In this document: piece after piece, positions 52,929 to 61,479 of the stretch
Numbering within the stretch: position 1 is the stretch's first letter
How the letters are laid out: the number at the start of each line of letters is the position of its first letter
Notes under the pieces: generated by a model
What the model saw: the letters and a program-made list of their open reading frames with translations, nothing else
Told to the model about the DNA's origin: nothing
The model's database searches: none
Assembly: GCA_949292775.1 (NCBI GenBank)
Contig: CASFBL010000013.1
Span: forward strand, 42,873 to 106,872
DNA: 64,000 nucleotides
Source of the DNA: an uncultured Eubacteriales bacterium
Lineage (GTDB): Bacteria > Bacillota > Clostridia > Oscillospirales > Acutalibacteraceae
Direction: 5' to 3'
Position numbers and translations under genes: made by a program

Positions 52929-53900
52929 ATGAATTTTAAGCAGATAAGCCCGAACGGACAGTTTGAGGGCTTTGCCATTATCACACAGTCAGAAAAGAAA
53001 GTCACCGCCAAAGGGAAAGATTATCTCGACTTGGTGCTTTCGGACAGCAGCGGGGAAATCTCGGCGAAATTTTGGGATTATAACCCGCAGGTGCACGGGG
53101 AATTCCCGGCGGAAACGCTCGTAAAAGTGCGCGGTACGATTTCGCAGTACAACGGCGCGGATCAATTCCGAGTTGAGCGCATCCGCAATGTTACGGAAAG
53201 TGACCATGTGGATATTTCGGATTTTGTGCGCAGCGCCGCTTACAAAAGCGAGGATATGTATGAAAAGCTCGTTGCCGCTGTCAGCGCATTCACGGACGAA
53301 GACCTCAAAGCGCTTGTGCTGCACCTTTTGGAAAAGAACCGCGAGGATTTGCTGAAATGGCCGGCGGCGTTTAAGCTGCACCACGCAATTCGCGGCGGGC
53401 TGCTGTTGCACACGCTTTCTATTGTGCGGCTGTGCGAGGGCGTTTGCAGGGTATATCCGTTTGTGGACGCCGACTTATTGATTGCCGGCGCGGTTCTGCA
53501 CGACATTGCGAAGCTTCGCGAATATTCGGTCGGCAATTCCGGCATCGCCTCCGGCTACACGACCGAGGGCAACCTAATCGGCCATTTGGTCATGGGTGCG
53601 CGGGAGATTGATGAGGCGGCAAAACAGCTCGGCACACCTGCGGAAAAATCCATGCTGTTACAGCACATGGTGCTCTCTCACCACGGCGACCCGGAATTCG
53701 GCGCGGCAGTGCGCCCCGCGTTTTTAGAAGCGGAACTTTTGTCGGAGCTCGACTTGATGGACGCACGCGTTTATCAGATTGCGGAAGCACTCGCCCCCTT
53801 ACAGCCGGGCGCGTTTACCAATCGCCTGTGGGCGCTGGATAACCGCAAAATGTATAACCACGCACGCGGCGATATGCAGAAAAAAGTCAATTTGGAATAA
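52929..53900 (+). CDS. yhaM: 3'-5' exoribonuclease YhaM family
   Basis: A 323-residue RNase of the YhaM type. An OB-fold nucleic-acid domain (residues about 5-90, GKDYLDLVLSDSSGEISAKFW) is followed by an HD phosphohydrolase domain: HAIRGGLLLHTLSIV, then LIAGAVLHDIAKLREY with the metal-binding His-Asp, and LLQHMVLSHHG. It trims short RNAs or DNA ends. A lone promoter precedes it; the DUF2804 gene follows after 43 bases. Confidence 0.93.
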   Translation: MNFKQISPNGQFEGFAIITQSEKKVTAKGKDYLDLVLSDSSGEISAKFWDYNPQVHGEFPAETLVKVRGTISQYNGADQFRVERIRNVTESDHVDISDFVRSAAYKSEDMYEKLVAAVSAFTDEDLKALVLHLLEKNREDLLKWPAAFKLHHAIRGGLLLHTLSIVRLCEGVCRVYPFVDADLLIAGAVLHDIAKLREYSVGNSGIASGYTTEGNLIGHLVMGAREIDEAAKQLGTPAEKSMLLQHMVLSHHGDPEFGAAVRPAFLEAELLSELDLMDARVYQIAEALAPLQPGAFTNRLWALDNRKMYNHARGDMQKKVNLE

Positions 53901-53943
53901 AATCATTTTCAATTCATATGGTGTTTCGAAGGGAGAAAGCAAA

Positions 53944-54969
53944 ATGAGAAATCATGAGGTTACATCGGTACAAAAGCTTTTGCGCGTGGACGGGTCGTTA
54001 AAAGAGCCCGGCTGGTCAAGACAGCTTTATCAAATCTATGACCGTGATGACATCAAAGCGCCGAAATTCCGCATTAAGGAATGGGATTATTATTTGGTGC
54101 TTTGCAACGATTACGCGCTGGCGTTTACGATTTCCGACGACGGCTACATCGGTCTTCAGTCGGTTTCGTTGCTCGATTTTCGCGGCAAACCTTGGGAACA
54201 CACCGAAACGATTTTGACCCCCTTCCCCATGGGCAAGCTTCACTTGCCCGCGACCAGCGAAAAAGGTAACACGGTTTATCGGGACAAACGGCTGAACCTG
54301 GAATTTTCCAAAACGGACGGCGCGCGGCGCATTGTCTGTCAGTTTAAAAACTTCCTCGACGGCAAAACGCTTTCCTGCGACATTACACTCGCACAGCCGC
54401 CGATGGACACCATGGTCATTGCCACGCCGTGGAAAGAAAATCCCAAGGCGTTTTACTACAATCAGAAAATCAACTGCATGCGCGCGAGCGGCTATGCAAC
54501 GCTCGGCAGCGAAACTTACACCTTTTCGCCGGAAACCGACTTCGGCACGCTCGACTGGGGGCGCGGCGTCTGGACCTATGACAACACCTGGAACTGGGGT
54601 TCGGGCAACGCGGTTGTAGACGGCAAGCCCTTCGGCTTCAACATCGGCTACGGCTTCGGCGACACCTCCGCCGCAAGCGAAAACATGCTGTTTTATGACG
54701 GCCTAGGTCACAAGCTGGACGATGTAACTTTCCACATTCCGAAAACCGGCTACACCGACCCTTGGAAGATTTCTTCGAGCGACGGGCGGTTTGAAATGGA
54801 TTTTGTACCGATTATTGACCGGGCGGCGAAAATTGATGTGAAAGCGATTGTAACCGACCAGCACCAGGTATTCGGCAAGATGAGCGGCAAAGCCGTGCTC
54901 GACGACGGGACGGTGCTGGAAATTCAAGACCTCGTTTGCTTCTGCGAACGGGTACACAACAAATATTAA
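53944..54969 (+). CDS. DUF2804 family protein
   Basis: A 341-residue protein of the DUF2804 family, beta-rich with many conserved Trp residues (IKEWDYYLVLC, LDWGRGVWTYDNTWNWG, FGFNIGYGFGD). The fold is unknown to me beyond a lipocalin/hydroxysteroid-like beta-structure guess. GAAGGGAG precedes the ATG at 53944. It lies 16 bases upstream of prmA but has no evident link to it. Function unknown. Confidence 0.85.
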   Translation: MRNHEVTSVQKLLRVDGSLKEPGWSRQLYQIYDRDDIKAPKFRIKEWDYYLVLCNDYALAFTISDDGYIGLQSVSLLDFRGKPWEHTETILTPFPMGKLHLPATSEKGNTVYRDKRLNLEFSKTDGARRIVCQFKNFLDGKTLSCDITLAQPPMDTMVIATPWKENPKAFYYNQKINCMRASGYATLGSETYTFSPETDFGTLDWGRGVWTYDNTWNWGSGNAVVDGKPFGFNIGYGFGDTSAASENMLFYDGLGHKLDDVTFHIPKTGYTDPWKISSSDGRFEMDFVPIIDRAAKIDVKAIVTDQHQVFGKMSGKAVLDDGTVLEIQDLVCFCERVHNKY

Positions 54970-54985
54970 AAACAGGCGGGAAAAC

Positions 54986-55918
54986 ATGGACTGGACAGAA
55001 GTAAAAGTCGAAGTGAATGCGGACGACATTGACCGCGCGGCGGATATTGCCAATATGGCGGTGCCTTACGGCATTTATATGGAGGATTACCGCAATTTGG
55101 AAGAGGAAACCTGGGAAATCGCCAACATTGATTTGATTGACGAAGAACTGCTCAAAAAAGACCGCTCTAAAGGGTATATTCATCTTTACATACCGCAGGA
55201 GGAAAACCCGCAGGAGGCGGTGGCATTCCTTTCGGAACGCTGCAACGCGGCTGGAATTCCCCACACCATTGACCTGAGCGCCTGCAAAAATGAAGACTGG
55301 GAAAACAACTGGAAAGCCTATTTCAAGCCCCTCCCCGTTGGGGAACGGCTGCTCATTCAGCCGCTTTGGATAGAAGAGGTAGACAATCCGCAGAACCGGG
55401 CGGTTTTGCGCATCGAACCGGGTCTTGCATTCGGCACAGGCGGCCACCACACAACAAGGCTCTGCCTCGAAATGCTGGAGCGTTACTTGAAGCCCGGCAG
55501 CAGTGTGCTCGACACGGGCTGCGGCAGCGGCATTCTGTCGATTGCCGCACTGCTCTTGGGCGCAGACAAGGCTGTCGGCGTGGATATTGACGAACTGGCA
55601 GTGAAAACCGCCGCAGAAAACGGTAAGCTAAACGGCTTTACAGAGCCGCAATATACCGTTTTGCAAGGCAACCTTGCTGACAAGGTCAGCGGCTTATATG
55701 ATGTGGTCGTTGCAAACATCGTGGCGGATGTAATTATGCTGTTTGCAAAGGATGTCGGGCATTTTATGAAAGATGACGCGGTATTTATCACCTCCGGCAT
55801 TATCGACACGCGCGAAGAAGAAGTTAAAGACGCGCTCCTTGCCAACGGATTCCGCATTGCGGAGCGTGTTGAGCAAAAAGGCTGGGTTTGTTTCGCCTGC
55901 CGCAAGGCTTCGGTGTAA
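54986..55918 (+). CDS. prmA: Ribosomal protein L11 methyltransferase
   Basis: A 310-residue SAM enzyme that methylates ribosomal protein L11. The N-terminal substrate-binding domain (MDWTEVKVEVNADDI) precedes the methyltransferase domain with PGLAFGTGGHHTTRL, the SAM loop VLDTGCGSGILSIAA, VGVDIDELAV and ANIVADVI. Length and motifs are normal. Confidence 0.96.
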   Translation: MDWTEVKVEVNADDIDRAADIANMAVPYGIYMEDYRNLEEETWEIANIDLIDEELLKKDRSKGYIHLYIPQEENPQEAVAFLSERCNAAGIPHTIDLSACKNEDWENNWKAYFKPLPVGERLLIQPLWIEEVDNPQNRAVLRIEPGLAFGTGGHHTTRLCLEMLERYLKPGSSVLDTGCGSGILSIAALLLGADKAVGVDIDELAVKTAAENGKLNGFTEPQYTVLQGNLADKVSGLYDVVVANIVADVIMLFAKDVGHFMKDDAVFITSGIIDTREEEVKDALLANGFRIAERVEQKGWVCFACRKASV

Positions 55919-55998
55919 GGCTTTTCCGGCTTCGCACAAAAAAGAAAAGCTCCCCTGCCGTTTTTTGTCTGATTTTACAAATGTTTTCATTTTGTTCA

Positions 55999-56027
55999 TT
56001 GACTTTTCGGCGGGCTGTGGGTATAAT
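55999..56027 (+). promoter_or_regulatory. Strong promoter of the cysteine-rich mini-protein
   Basis: TTGACT (55999-56004), exactly 17 bases, TATAAT (56022-56027), 35 bases before the start codon. Confidence 0.85.
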
Positions 56028-56062
56028 AGGCTTAAACCGAAATCAAAAGGAGGATGTTCTTC

Positions 56063-56245
56063 ATGAAAAAAGCTTTGAAAGTCATTGCAATTATTGCTGC
56101 TATTGCCGGTGCGGCATTCGGCATTTATGTTTTGGTTAAGAAATATGTAGACAGCAAGCGCGTTGTTATTGGCAACGATGCAGAAAACTATGTTTCCTGC
56201 TCCTGCTGCGACGATACTTTTGTTACAGAAACAACTGTCGCGTAA
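56063..56245 (+). CDS. Cysteine-rich single-helix mini-protein
   Basis: A 60-residue protein: basic start MKKALKV, one membrane helix (IAIIAAIAGAAFGIYVLVKK), a short linker, and an acidic tail with a CSCCDD cluster. The start at 56063 follows AGGAGG ideally. It has its own near-consensus promoter and a strong terminator 16 bases after the stop, so it is a stand-alone, probably highly expressed gene. The three cysteines near two aspartates could bind metal. No characterised family known to me. Confidence 0.7.
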   Translation: MKKALKVIAIIAAIAGAAFGIYVLVKKYVDSKRVVIGNDAENYVSCSCCDDTFVTETTVA

Positions 56246-56260
56246 AAAACAGTCAACAGA

Positions 56261-56292
56261 AAAGCACAGCTCAACTGAGCTGTGCTTTTTTA
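56261..56292. terminator. Terminator between the mini-protein gene and spoVAE
   Basis: Stem AAAGCACAGCTCA / TGAGCTGTGCTTT with an AC turn, followed by TTTATTT. Convergent genes may share it; it reaches the spoVAE stop. Confidence 0.88.
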
Positions 56293-56643
56293 TTTGCTTT
56301 TCGGCTTTGCAAGAAAAGAAACCAGCAGACCGCAGAGAATGGCGGCGGTGATGCCCGCCGAACCGGCACTTAACGGACCTGTAAGCACCCCTAAAAGCCC
56401 GTCTTCCCGAATGGCGGCTTTTGTCCCCTGCACAAGCGTATTGCCAAAGCCGGTAAGCGGCACGGTGGCACCTGCGCCCGCCCAGTCCACCAGCGGCTGA
56501 TAAAGCCCGAGTCCCCCGAGCACAACGCCAAGCACAACGAACATAACCAAAATCCTTGCCGGAGTCAGCTTGGTGCAGTCTACAAGCAGCTGCCCAATCA
56601 GGCAAATCGCGCCGCCGACCAAAAATGCTTTCAAAAAAATCAT
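56290..56643 (-). CDS. spoVAE: Stage V sporulation protein AE (SpoVAEB)
   Basis: A 117-residue membrane protein with three to four helices: MIFLKAFLVGGAICLIGQLL at the start, then ILVMFVVLGVVLGGLGLYQP, a loop VPLTGFGNTLVQGTKAAI, and a last helix. It is the SpoVAEB part of the channel that moves dipicolinate into and out of the spore. Normally it is encoded with spoVAC and spoVAD; here it stands alone. Its presence marks a spore-former lineage. Confidence 0.93.
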   Translation of the reverse strand: MIFLKAFLVGGAICLIGQLLVDCTKLTPARILVMFVVLGVVLGGLGLYQPLVDWAGAGATVPLTGFGNTLVQGTKAAIREDGLLGVLTGPLSAGSAGITAAILCGLLVSFLAKPKSK

Positions 56644-56740
56644 AGTAACCCTCCCCTAATACACTTTGCGAAAAAATTTGTTTTATACAGCAGAATGTGG
56701 TAAAATAATTTTGCTTGAATTTAATTTTGAGGTGATTCCC

Positions 56741-57607
56741 TTGAACAGCTTAACAGACTGCTATACCCTTTATAACGGCGTGCAAGTGCCCTGTGTGGCA
56801 TTTGGTACATGGAAAATGCCGAACGAAGTCGTTGAAGACGCGGTGGCGTGCGCTATAAAAACAGGCTACCGCCACATTGACACGGCGGCAGCTTATCAGA
56901 ACGAAGCCGGCGTCGGCGCGGGATTTCGCAAAAGCGGCGTTGCAAGACAGGATATTTTCTTGGTCAGCAAACTACCGAACGACGACCACGGCTATCAAAA
57001 CGCGATTGCGTCGTGCGAACGCTCCTTACAGCGGCTGGGCGTAGATTATTTAGACGGGTATCTTATCCACTGGCCGGTGCTGGTGGAAAATCAGGACCAT
57101 TTGGAAGAGGACCTTTGCGACACCTGGCGCGCCATGGAACAGCTTTATAAAGACGGCAAGGTTCGGGCTATCGGCACGAGCAACTTTTTAGAAGAGCACA
57201 TCGACCTTTTGAAAGCCAATTTCTCGGATTACCCGATGATCAATCAAGTACAGATGCACCCGCAATGCCCGCAGGAAGAAATGATTGCCTACTGCAAAGA
57301 AAACAAAATCCTCCCCGAGGCGTGGAGCCCGCTGATTCAGGGGCAAGCGTTCAAACGCGAGCTGCTTATTGAAACCGCCAAGAAATACGGTGTGAGCGTT
57401 GCACAGCTTTGCATTCGCTGGATTTTCCAAAAAGGCGCAGTACCGGTGCCGAAATCGGCAACGCCGGAACGCATTCATAACAACGCGGATATTTTCGGCT
57501 TCACCATTTCCGATGCGGATATGGAAAATATTGCGACGCTTCGTAAATATGGCATGATTGGCAACCCGCCGTCGGTGCCGCGGACACATCAGGTCGTTGG
57601 ATTTTAA
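56741..57607 (+). CDS. Aldo/keto reductase
   Basis: A 288-residue NAD(P)H-dependent oxidoreductase with the (beta/alpha)8 fold. Catalytic tetrad: Asp in HIDTAAAYQNE, Tyr in the same segment, Lys in LVSKLPND, His in YLIHWPV. Cofactor loops are VPVPKSATPERI and GTSNFLEEHI. I prefer the TTG start at 56741 (GAGGTGA upstream at 56729); the ATG at 56666 lies in the upstream region of spoVAE without a site. Substrate unknown. Confidence 0.9.
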   Translation: MNSLTDCYTLYNGVQVPCVAFGTWKMPNEVVEDAVACAIKTGYRHIDTAAAYQNEAGVGAGFRKSGVARQDIFLVSKLPNDDHGYQNAIASCERSLQRLGVDYLDGYLIHWPVLVENQDHLEEDLCDTWRAMEQLYKDGKVRAIGTSNFLEEHIDLLKANFSDYPMINQVQMHPQCPQEEMIAYCKENKILPEAWSPLIQGQAFKRELLIETAKKYGVSVAQLCIRWIFQKGAVPVPKSATPERIHNNADIFGFTISDADMENIATLRKYGMIGNPPSVPRTHQVVGF

Positions 57608-57619
57608 TTTTGACACACA

Positions 57620-57656
57620 AAAGCCCCGGCGTTTAAAAAACGCCGGGGCTTTTATT
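57620..57656. terminator. Strong terminator after the aldo/keto reductase gene
   Basis: Stem AAAGCCCCGGCGTTT pairing with ACGCCGGGGCTTT around an A-rich loop, followed by TTATT. Serves convergent genes. Confidence 0.9.
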
Positions 57657-57670
57657 GCGCTAAATTTCGT

Positions 57671-59155
57671 TTAATAGACCGGAATATCGTTTAAATACAA
57701 ATCCAGCAGTGCGGCGTCGAACGCATCGACAACGCCGTCGCCGTTCATATCCCCTGCCGCCTCATAGGCGGAGCCTGCGGCCAAATCCCGTGTGCCGGAC
57801 AGTGTTTCCTTAACCATGGCGTAGTCTGTGCTGTTTGCGACATTGTCCGCGTTAATATCGCCGCGGCGCACCAGTGTGTAAGTGCCGGAACCTTGGCTTC
57901 CGGAATAAGAAAGCGTATCTCCGGTCGTCCAACCGGTTGCCGTAAGCGTCCAGTCCTGCGGCGTGGTAAAGGCAGTTTCCACTGTATCATTCTTTTGCAG
58001 GAACAGCATGCCTTTTTCACGGCTGAAGGCAGCGGCAGTGTTGGCATTCAGCAAAATTCCGCAGTAGGAAGTATTGCTGAGCGTCGGGTAAGAAAGCGTA
58101 AACAGGTCAGAAGTGAACCGCCGGCCGGTGTTGACATGCTCGCTTTCGAAAGAGCCGCCGCCAAAGTAAACATTCGGCGCGTCTGCGCCCACCAAAAAGT
58201 AATCGTACAGAACATCACCTTGGTCGTCCCAAGTCAAGTCCACGGCATACCAAACGCCGTCTTCCATTTGCACATAGTTCCAGGCGTGACCGCCGCCGTC
58301 CGCTGTACCCACAACGGTGATACAGGGAATGCCCTCGCGCTGGCACAACAGCTGGAAGGCTTCGGCATAGCCCTCACAAACGGTTGTAAACGGCTCTAAA
58401 AAAACGCTGGTCGGCTCGTGGTCGGTCGGGTTTTCACCTGCAGCGCCAAGATTGGGGTCATAAACCACTTGCCGAGCGATATTGTCATGAATAGATTTCA
58501 GTTTTTCATAACGCGTAAAGCCGCGCACCGGGAAAGCGTCAATTGCGGCAAGCATCGCATGATAGGTTGAAAAGACTTCATCCCAGCTTTGGTAAGCTGA
58601 TGTATTCAATGCAATTTGTATGGACAGGGTTGTTATAAAAAGTTCCATTGTCCCGTCCTCTTTCGGCAGGTAACTGAATCGAATGCCGACTTCGAAGCCG
58701 CCTAACCAAAAAAGCTCGGGATGGTCATCCATTAAGGCGGTCAATCCGCCAATTGCAATTTCCATAATGGCATTGTTCATTTCCGGCGGCAGCTGAACTT
58801 GCCCGTCTGCCGGAATCGGAATGTTGCAGGTCAGCTGCTCGGCAAGCGTTACATCATATTTTTCTTTTAGCGGCTCTGCCAAAATGCTGTCATACAACGC
58901 TTTCTGATTATTATTCAGCTGCGCGTAAAAGGTAAACGGCTGCGCTGCGCCGTTTGTATAAAACGGAATAGCCGCAGCACTGTTCTGCGTTGCTTCGACA
59001 TGGGTGGTCGGGTCGTAATCCAAAGCATCCACAGAACCGATAGTCGCATAGGCTAAATCCGGCTGTTTTTCACCCGACGCCAAAGCAGACGCGCCCAGCG
59101 ACAAAACAGAAAACAGCAAACTGACCGAGAGCAGCAAGCAAAGAATTTTTTTCAT
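57671..59155 (-). CDS. Secreted transglutaminase-like protein with C-terminal dockerin
   Basis: A 494-residue exported protein. A signal peptide (MKKILCLLLSVSLLFSVLSL up to SALA) is followed by a large N-terminal region, then a transglutaminase-like core (about 245-330) with the catalytic Cys in TTVCEGYAEAFQLLC, His in GHAWNYVQ, and Asp in VDLTWDD. A beta domain follows, and the last 65 residues are a type I dockerin with two calcium loops (GDINADNVANSTDYAMVK and GDMNGDGVVDAFDAALLD). The dockerin would attach it to a cohesin scaffold on the cell or in a cellulosome-like complex. The start at 59155 follows AAGGGG; the frame upstream to 59182 lacks support. Confidence 0.9.
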   Translation of the reverse strand: MKKILCLLLSVSLLFSVLSLGASALASGEKQPDLAYATIGSVDALDYDPTTHVEATQNSAAAIPFYTNGAAQPFTFYAQLNNNQKALYDSILAEPLKEKYDVTLAEQLTCNIPIPADGQVQLPPEMNNAIMEIAIGGLTALMDDHPELFWLGGFEVGIRFSYLPKEDGTMELFITTLSIQIALNTSAYQSWDEVFSTYHAMLAAIDAFPVRGFTRYEKLKSIHDNIARQVVYDPNLGAAGENPTDHEPTSVFLEPFTTVCEGYAEAFQLLCQREGIPCITVVGTADGGGHAWNYVQMEDGVWYAVDLTWDDQGDVLYDYFLVGADAPNVYFGGGSFESEHVNTGRRFTSDLFTLSYPTLSNTSYCGILLNANTAAAFSREKGMLFLQKNDTVETAFTTPQDWTLTATGWTTGDTLSYSGSQGSGTYTLVRRGDINADNVANSTDYAMVKETLSGTRDLAAGSAYEAAGDMNGDGVVDAFDAALLDLYLNDIPVY

Positions 59156-59227
59156 ATGTACCCCTTTCTCTAAAAAGCACAAACGGCTCCTTTGCCTTTT
59201 CCCGGTAAAGAAGCCGTATTTGGTAAA

Positions 59228-59683
59228 TCAGCGATTCTGCAAAAGCGCAGAAAGCTCGTCCATAAAGGCATTGATATCGCGGAAATGCCGATAAACGGAC
59301 GCAAAGCGAACATAAGCTACCTCGTCAATATCCTTGAGCTTATCCATAGCAAGCTCGCCGATATGCATCGAAGTGACTTCACGGTCCAAAGAATTCTGCA
59401 AGGTGGCTTCGATTTCATCCACCGCTTTTTCAAGCGTATCCATAGCGACCGGGCGTTTTTCACAAGCGCGCATCATGCCGTTGAGCAGCTTGTTGCGGTC
59501 AAACACCTCGCGCGACTTGTCTTTTTTAATAACCAAAATCGGAACGCTTTCGATGATTTCATAGGTCGTAAAGCGTTTGCCGCACTTTAAACACTCGCGA
59601 CGGCGCCGAATGCGCTCGCCCTCATCTGTCGGGCGGGAGTCAATGACCTTGCTTTCTTCATAGCCGCAAAATGGACATTTCAA
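59228..59683 (-). CDS. nrdR: Transcriptional repressor NrdR
   Basis: A 151-residue ribonucleotide-reductase repressor. The zinc ribbon has [16 protein letters not shown] and [15 protein letters not shown]; the ATP-cone follows ([20 protein letters not shown]). The TTG start at 59683 (protein begins MKCPFC) matches NrdR families, with GGATGTG upstream; the frame to 59740 is unneeded. It controls nrd genes outside this window. Confidence 0.96.
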   Translation of the reverse strand: MKCPFCGYEESKVIDSRPTDEGERIRRRRECLKCGKRFTTYEIIESVPILVIKKDKSREVFDRNKLLNGMMRACEKRPVAMDTLEKAVDEIEATLQNSLDREVTSMHIGELAMDKLKDIDEVAYVRFASVYRHFRDINAFMDELSALLQNR

Positions 59684-59749
59684 AACAATCACATCCGTTA
59701 TATATTCTATATCTTGTATTATAGCAGTTCTCAGCCACAATGTAAAGCA

Positions 59750-60532
59750 TTAAAGCCACTTTTTTAACAGATCTTTGGCGTGGCGGATCTGTTGGGCGTC
59801 CTGATAGCTGTTTTCGTAAAGCTCAATGATATAATCGCCCTTATATCCTTTCTGTTTCATTGTGTCAAAAAAGGTTTTAAAATCAAACTGCGCACCCTCG
59901 CAAAACGGCACAACGCAGTCTTTTTCTTTCGTGAAATCGCTGATATGCACATGCACAATCGAGTCGGCGAAGCGCTCCACAAACGCATAAGGGTCAACCC
60001 CTGTTCTGCGCGCCTGTTTAATATCGAGCACCATTTTAAAGTCGCCGCCCAACGCCTCGCGCATTCTTCCCAGAAAGTCAGGGCTTTCCGAGCGGTAATG
60101 TACCACATTTTCCTGACAAAGGGAAATGCCCTCGGCTTTGCCGATGCGATAAAGCTCGCCGAAGCGCTCAAACACCTGCTCGTCGGGAATGCTGCCCGGG
60201 ATTTTCGCCCCGTGCATGACGAGCAGCTCTGCACCGAGCGCGTGCATACCGTCAAAATAGCGTTTGAAGCTTTCTATGCTTTCCGTATAGCGGCGCGTAT
60301 AGGAGCTGAAATAATAGTAAGACTCCGTAAACGATGCATAGGTGTGAAAGCTTTTGACGCGCATGCCATATTGTTTTTGAATGGCGCAAAGCTTTTTTAT
60401 AAAAGGCTTTTCAAGCTCGCTTGGCGCGTTCATAAAAATCTCGATACAGTCCGCACCGAGTTCGCCGGTTTTGCGCATGGATTCCTCCGTAGTCTCCGGA
60501 TAAAAGCATGCTGTTGAAATTCCGATAGCCAT
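59750..60532 (-). CDS. Sugar phosphate isomerase/epimerase-like TIM barrel
   Basis: A 260-residue xylose-isomerase-like (AP endonuclease 2) barrel. Features: MAIGISTACFYPETTEES, GADCIEIFMNAP, ALGAELLVMHGA, LCQENV with the metal Glu, MVLDIKQARRTG with the metal Asp, VHVHISDF with His, and GDYIIELYE. These metal ligands fit sugar isomerases or inositol-type epimerases. Start at 60532 has GGGAG upstream. Substrate unknown. Confidence 0.82.
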   Translation of the reverse strand: MAIGISTACFYPETTEESMRKTGELGADCIEIFMNAPSELEKPFIKKLCAIQKQYGMRVKSFHTYASFTESYYYFSSYTRRYTESIESFKRYFDGMHALGAELLVMHGAKIPGSIPDEQVFERFGELYRIGKAEGISLCQENVVHYRSESPDFLGRMREALGGDFKMVLDIKQARRTGVDPYAFVERFADSIVHVHISDFTKEKDCVVPFCEGAQFDFKTFFDTMKQKGYKGDYIIELYENSYQDAQQIRHAKDLLKKWL

Positions 60533-60608
60533 AAATCTCCCTGCCAATATTTGTGCATTGTTTTAAAAAAATTCTCTATGTATTATTGTAATAGGGAGGT
60601 ACATAAAA

Positions 60609-60896
60609 ATGCAAGCGTTATTTAGAGAAATTCATGCTTTTTTCAAAGCGTTTCACCCGTTTTGCAAACGGATTTTAAAAATGGGCTGTCCTTTGGTTTT
60701 TTCGCTGTTTTTTACTGCCGGCTTTTGCCGCCTTGCCGCAGGACAAATCGGCGTCTATGACAAAATGCTGCGCCTCGCGTCTGAGTTTTTCCTGTGTGGT
60801 CGGGAAATGTTCGGCGCAGTTGTGGTTTTCTCGCTGCTTTTGCAGCTTTTGTGCATGGCTTATGCTTATGACCACGGGCACATGCCGATGCAATAA
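60609..60896 (+). CDS. Small two-helix membrane protein of unknown function
   Basis: A 95-residue protein with GGGAGG before the start. Two hydrophobic segments (MGCPLVFSLFFTAGFCRLAA and MFGAVVVFSLLLQLLCMAYAY) flank a charged loop, and the N-terminus is rich in Phe and Lys. I know no family. On the plus strand no T run follows the hairpin at 60901-60924, so its own terminator is unclear. Confidence 0.6.
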   Translation: MQALFREIHAFFKAFHPFCKRILKMGCPLVFSLFFTAGFCRLAAGQIGVYDKMLRLASEFFLCGREMFGAVVVFSLLLQLLCMAYAYDHGHMPMQ

Positions 60897-61015
60897 AAAA
60901 CCGCCTGCGGTTTCCCGCAGACGGAGCAAAAGCTAAAGTGCAAACGCAGAAATTCTGAAAAGCTTTTGCTGTCGTTAGATTGCGCAGTTTCGCTCGAAAA
61001 ATACACCGAAACAAA
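60895..61015 (-). ncRNA. Candidate minus-strand small RNA ending in an intrinsic terminator
   Basis: Read on the minus strand, three successive hairpins occur: GTTTCG/CGAAAC (61007-61012 with 60987-60992), a perfect 10-base pair AGCAAAAGCT/AGCTTTTGCT (60961-60970 with 60925-60934), and CCGTCTGCGG/CCGCAGGCGG (60915-60924 with 60901-60910) followed directly by TTTTTT. The last is an intrinsic terminator pointing left, yet no minus-strand gene lies to its right. No convincing promoter was found and no known RNA family was recognised. Confidence 0.4.
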
Positions 61016-61042
61016 AAAATCTTAAAAAAAGTGAAAAAGGGC

Positions 61043-61071
61043 TTGCTTTTTTTATAGCACTGTGATAAAAT
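61043..61071 (+). promoter_or_regulatory. Promoter of secG
   Basis: TTGCTT (61043-61048), 17-base spacer, TAAAAT (61066-61071), about 45 bases before the start codon. Confidence 0.6.
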
Positions 61072-61116
61072 ACCAAGGCATTGAAAAATCAAGTAATACG
61101 GAACGGAGGTTTGAAA

Positions 61117-61365
61117 ATGAGCGCTCTTGAAATTGTCCTTGGCGTTTTTCTGATTTTGGCGTCGGTTGCCATCATCGTCATTGTTTTGATGCAGAAAAGC
61201 CGTGAGGGCGGTCTTTCCGGTGCAATCGCCGGCGGCTCTGACACCTTCTTCGGTAAGAATAAAGGCAGAACCATCGAGGCTCGTCTTGCAAAAATGACAA
61301 GATATGCCGCTATTGTGTTTTTCGTCCTTGCTTTTGCATCGACTTTGTTGATTCTGTTCTTCTGA
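61117..61365 (+). CDS. secG: Preprotein translocase subunit SecG
   Basis: An 82-residue Sec translocon subunit with two membrane helices (LEIVLGVFLILASVAIIVIV and TRYAAIVFFVLAFASTLLIL) and the conserved loop SREGGLSGAIAGGSDTFFGKN. The start at 61117 follows GGAGG. It precedes tRNA-Lys. In many clostridia secG is followed by rnr and smpB; here it is not. Confidence 0.96.
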   Translation: MSALEIVLGVFLILASVAIIVIVLMQKSREGGLSGAIAGGSDTFFGKNKGRTIEARLAKMTRYAAIVFFVLAFASTLLILFF

Positions 61366-61402
61366 TTTTGTTTTTAAGCGGTTTTTTAAAACCGCTTTAT
61401 AT

Positions 61403-61478
61403 GAGCCATTAGCTCAGTTGGCAGAGCACTTGACTTTTAATCAAGGTGTCCGGAGTTCGAATCTCCGATGGCTCACCA
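61403..61478 (+). tRNA. tRNA-Lys(TTT)
   Basis: Acceptor GAGCCAT / ATGGCTC, D-arm AGCTCAGTTGGCAGAGC, anticodon stem-loop CTTGACTTTTAATCAAG giving TTT, T-arm GAGTTCGAATCTC, and encoded CCA at 61476-61478. Confidence 0.97.
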
Positions 61479-61479
61479 A

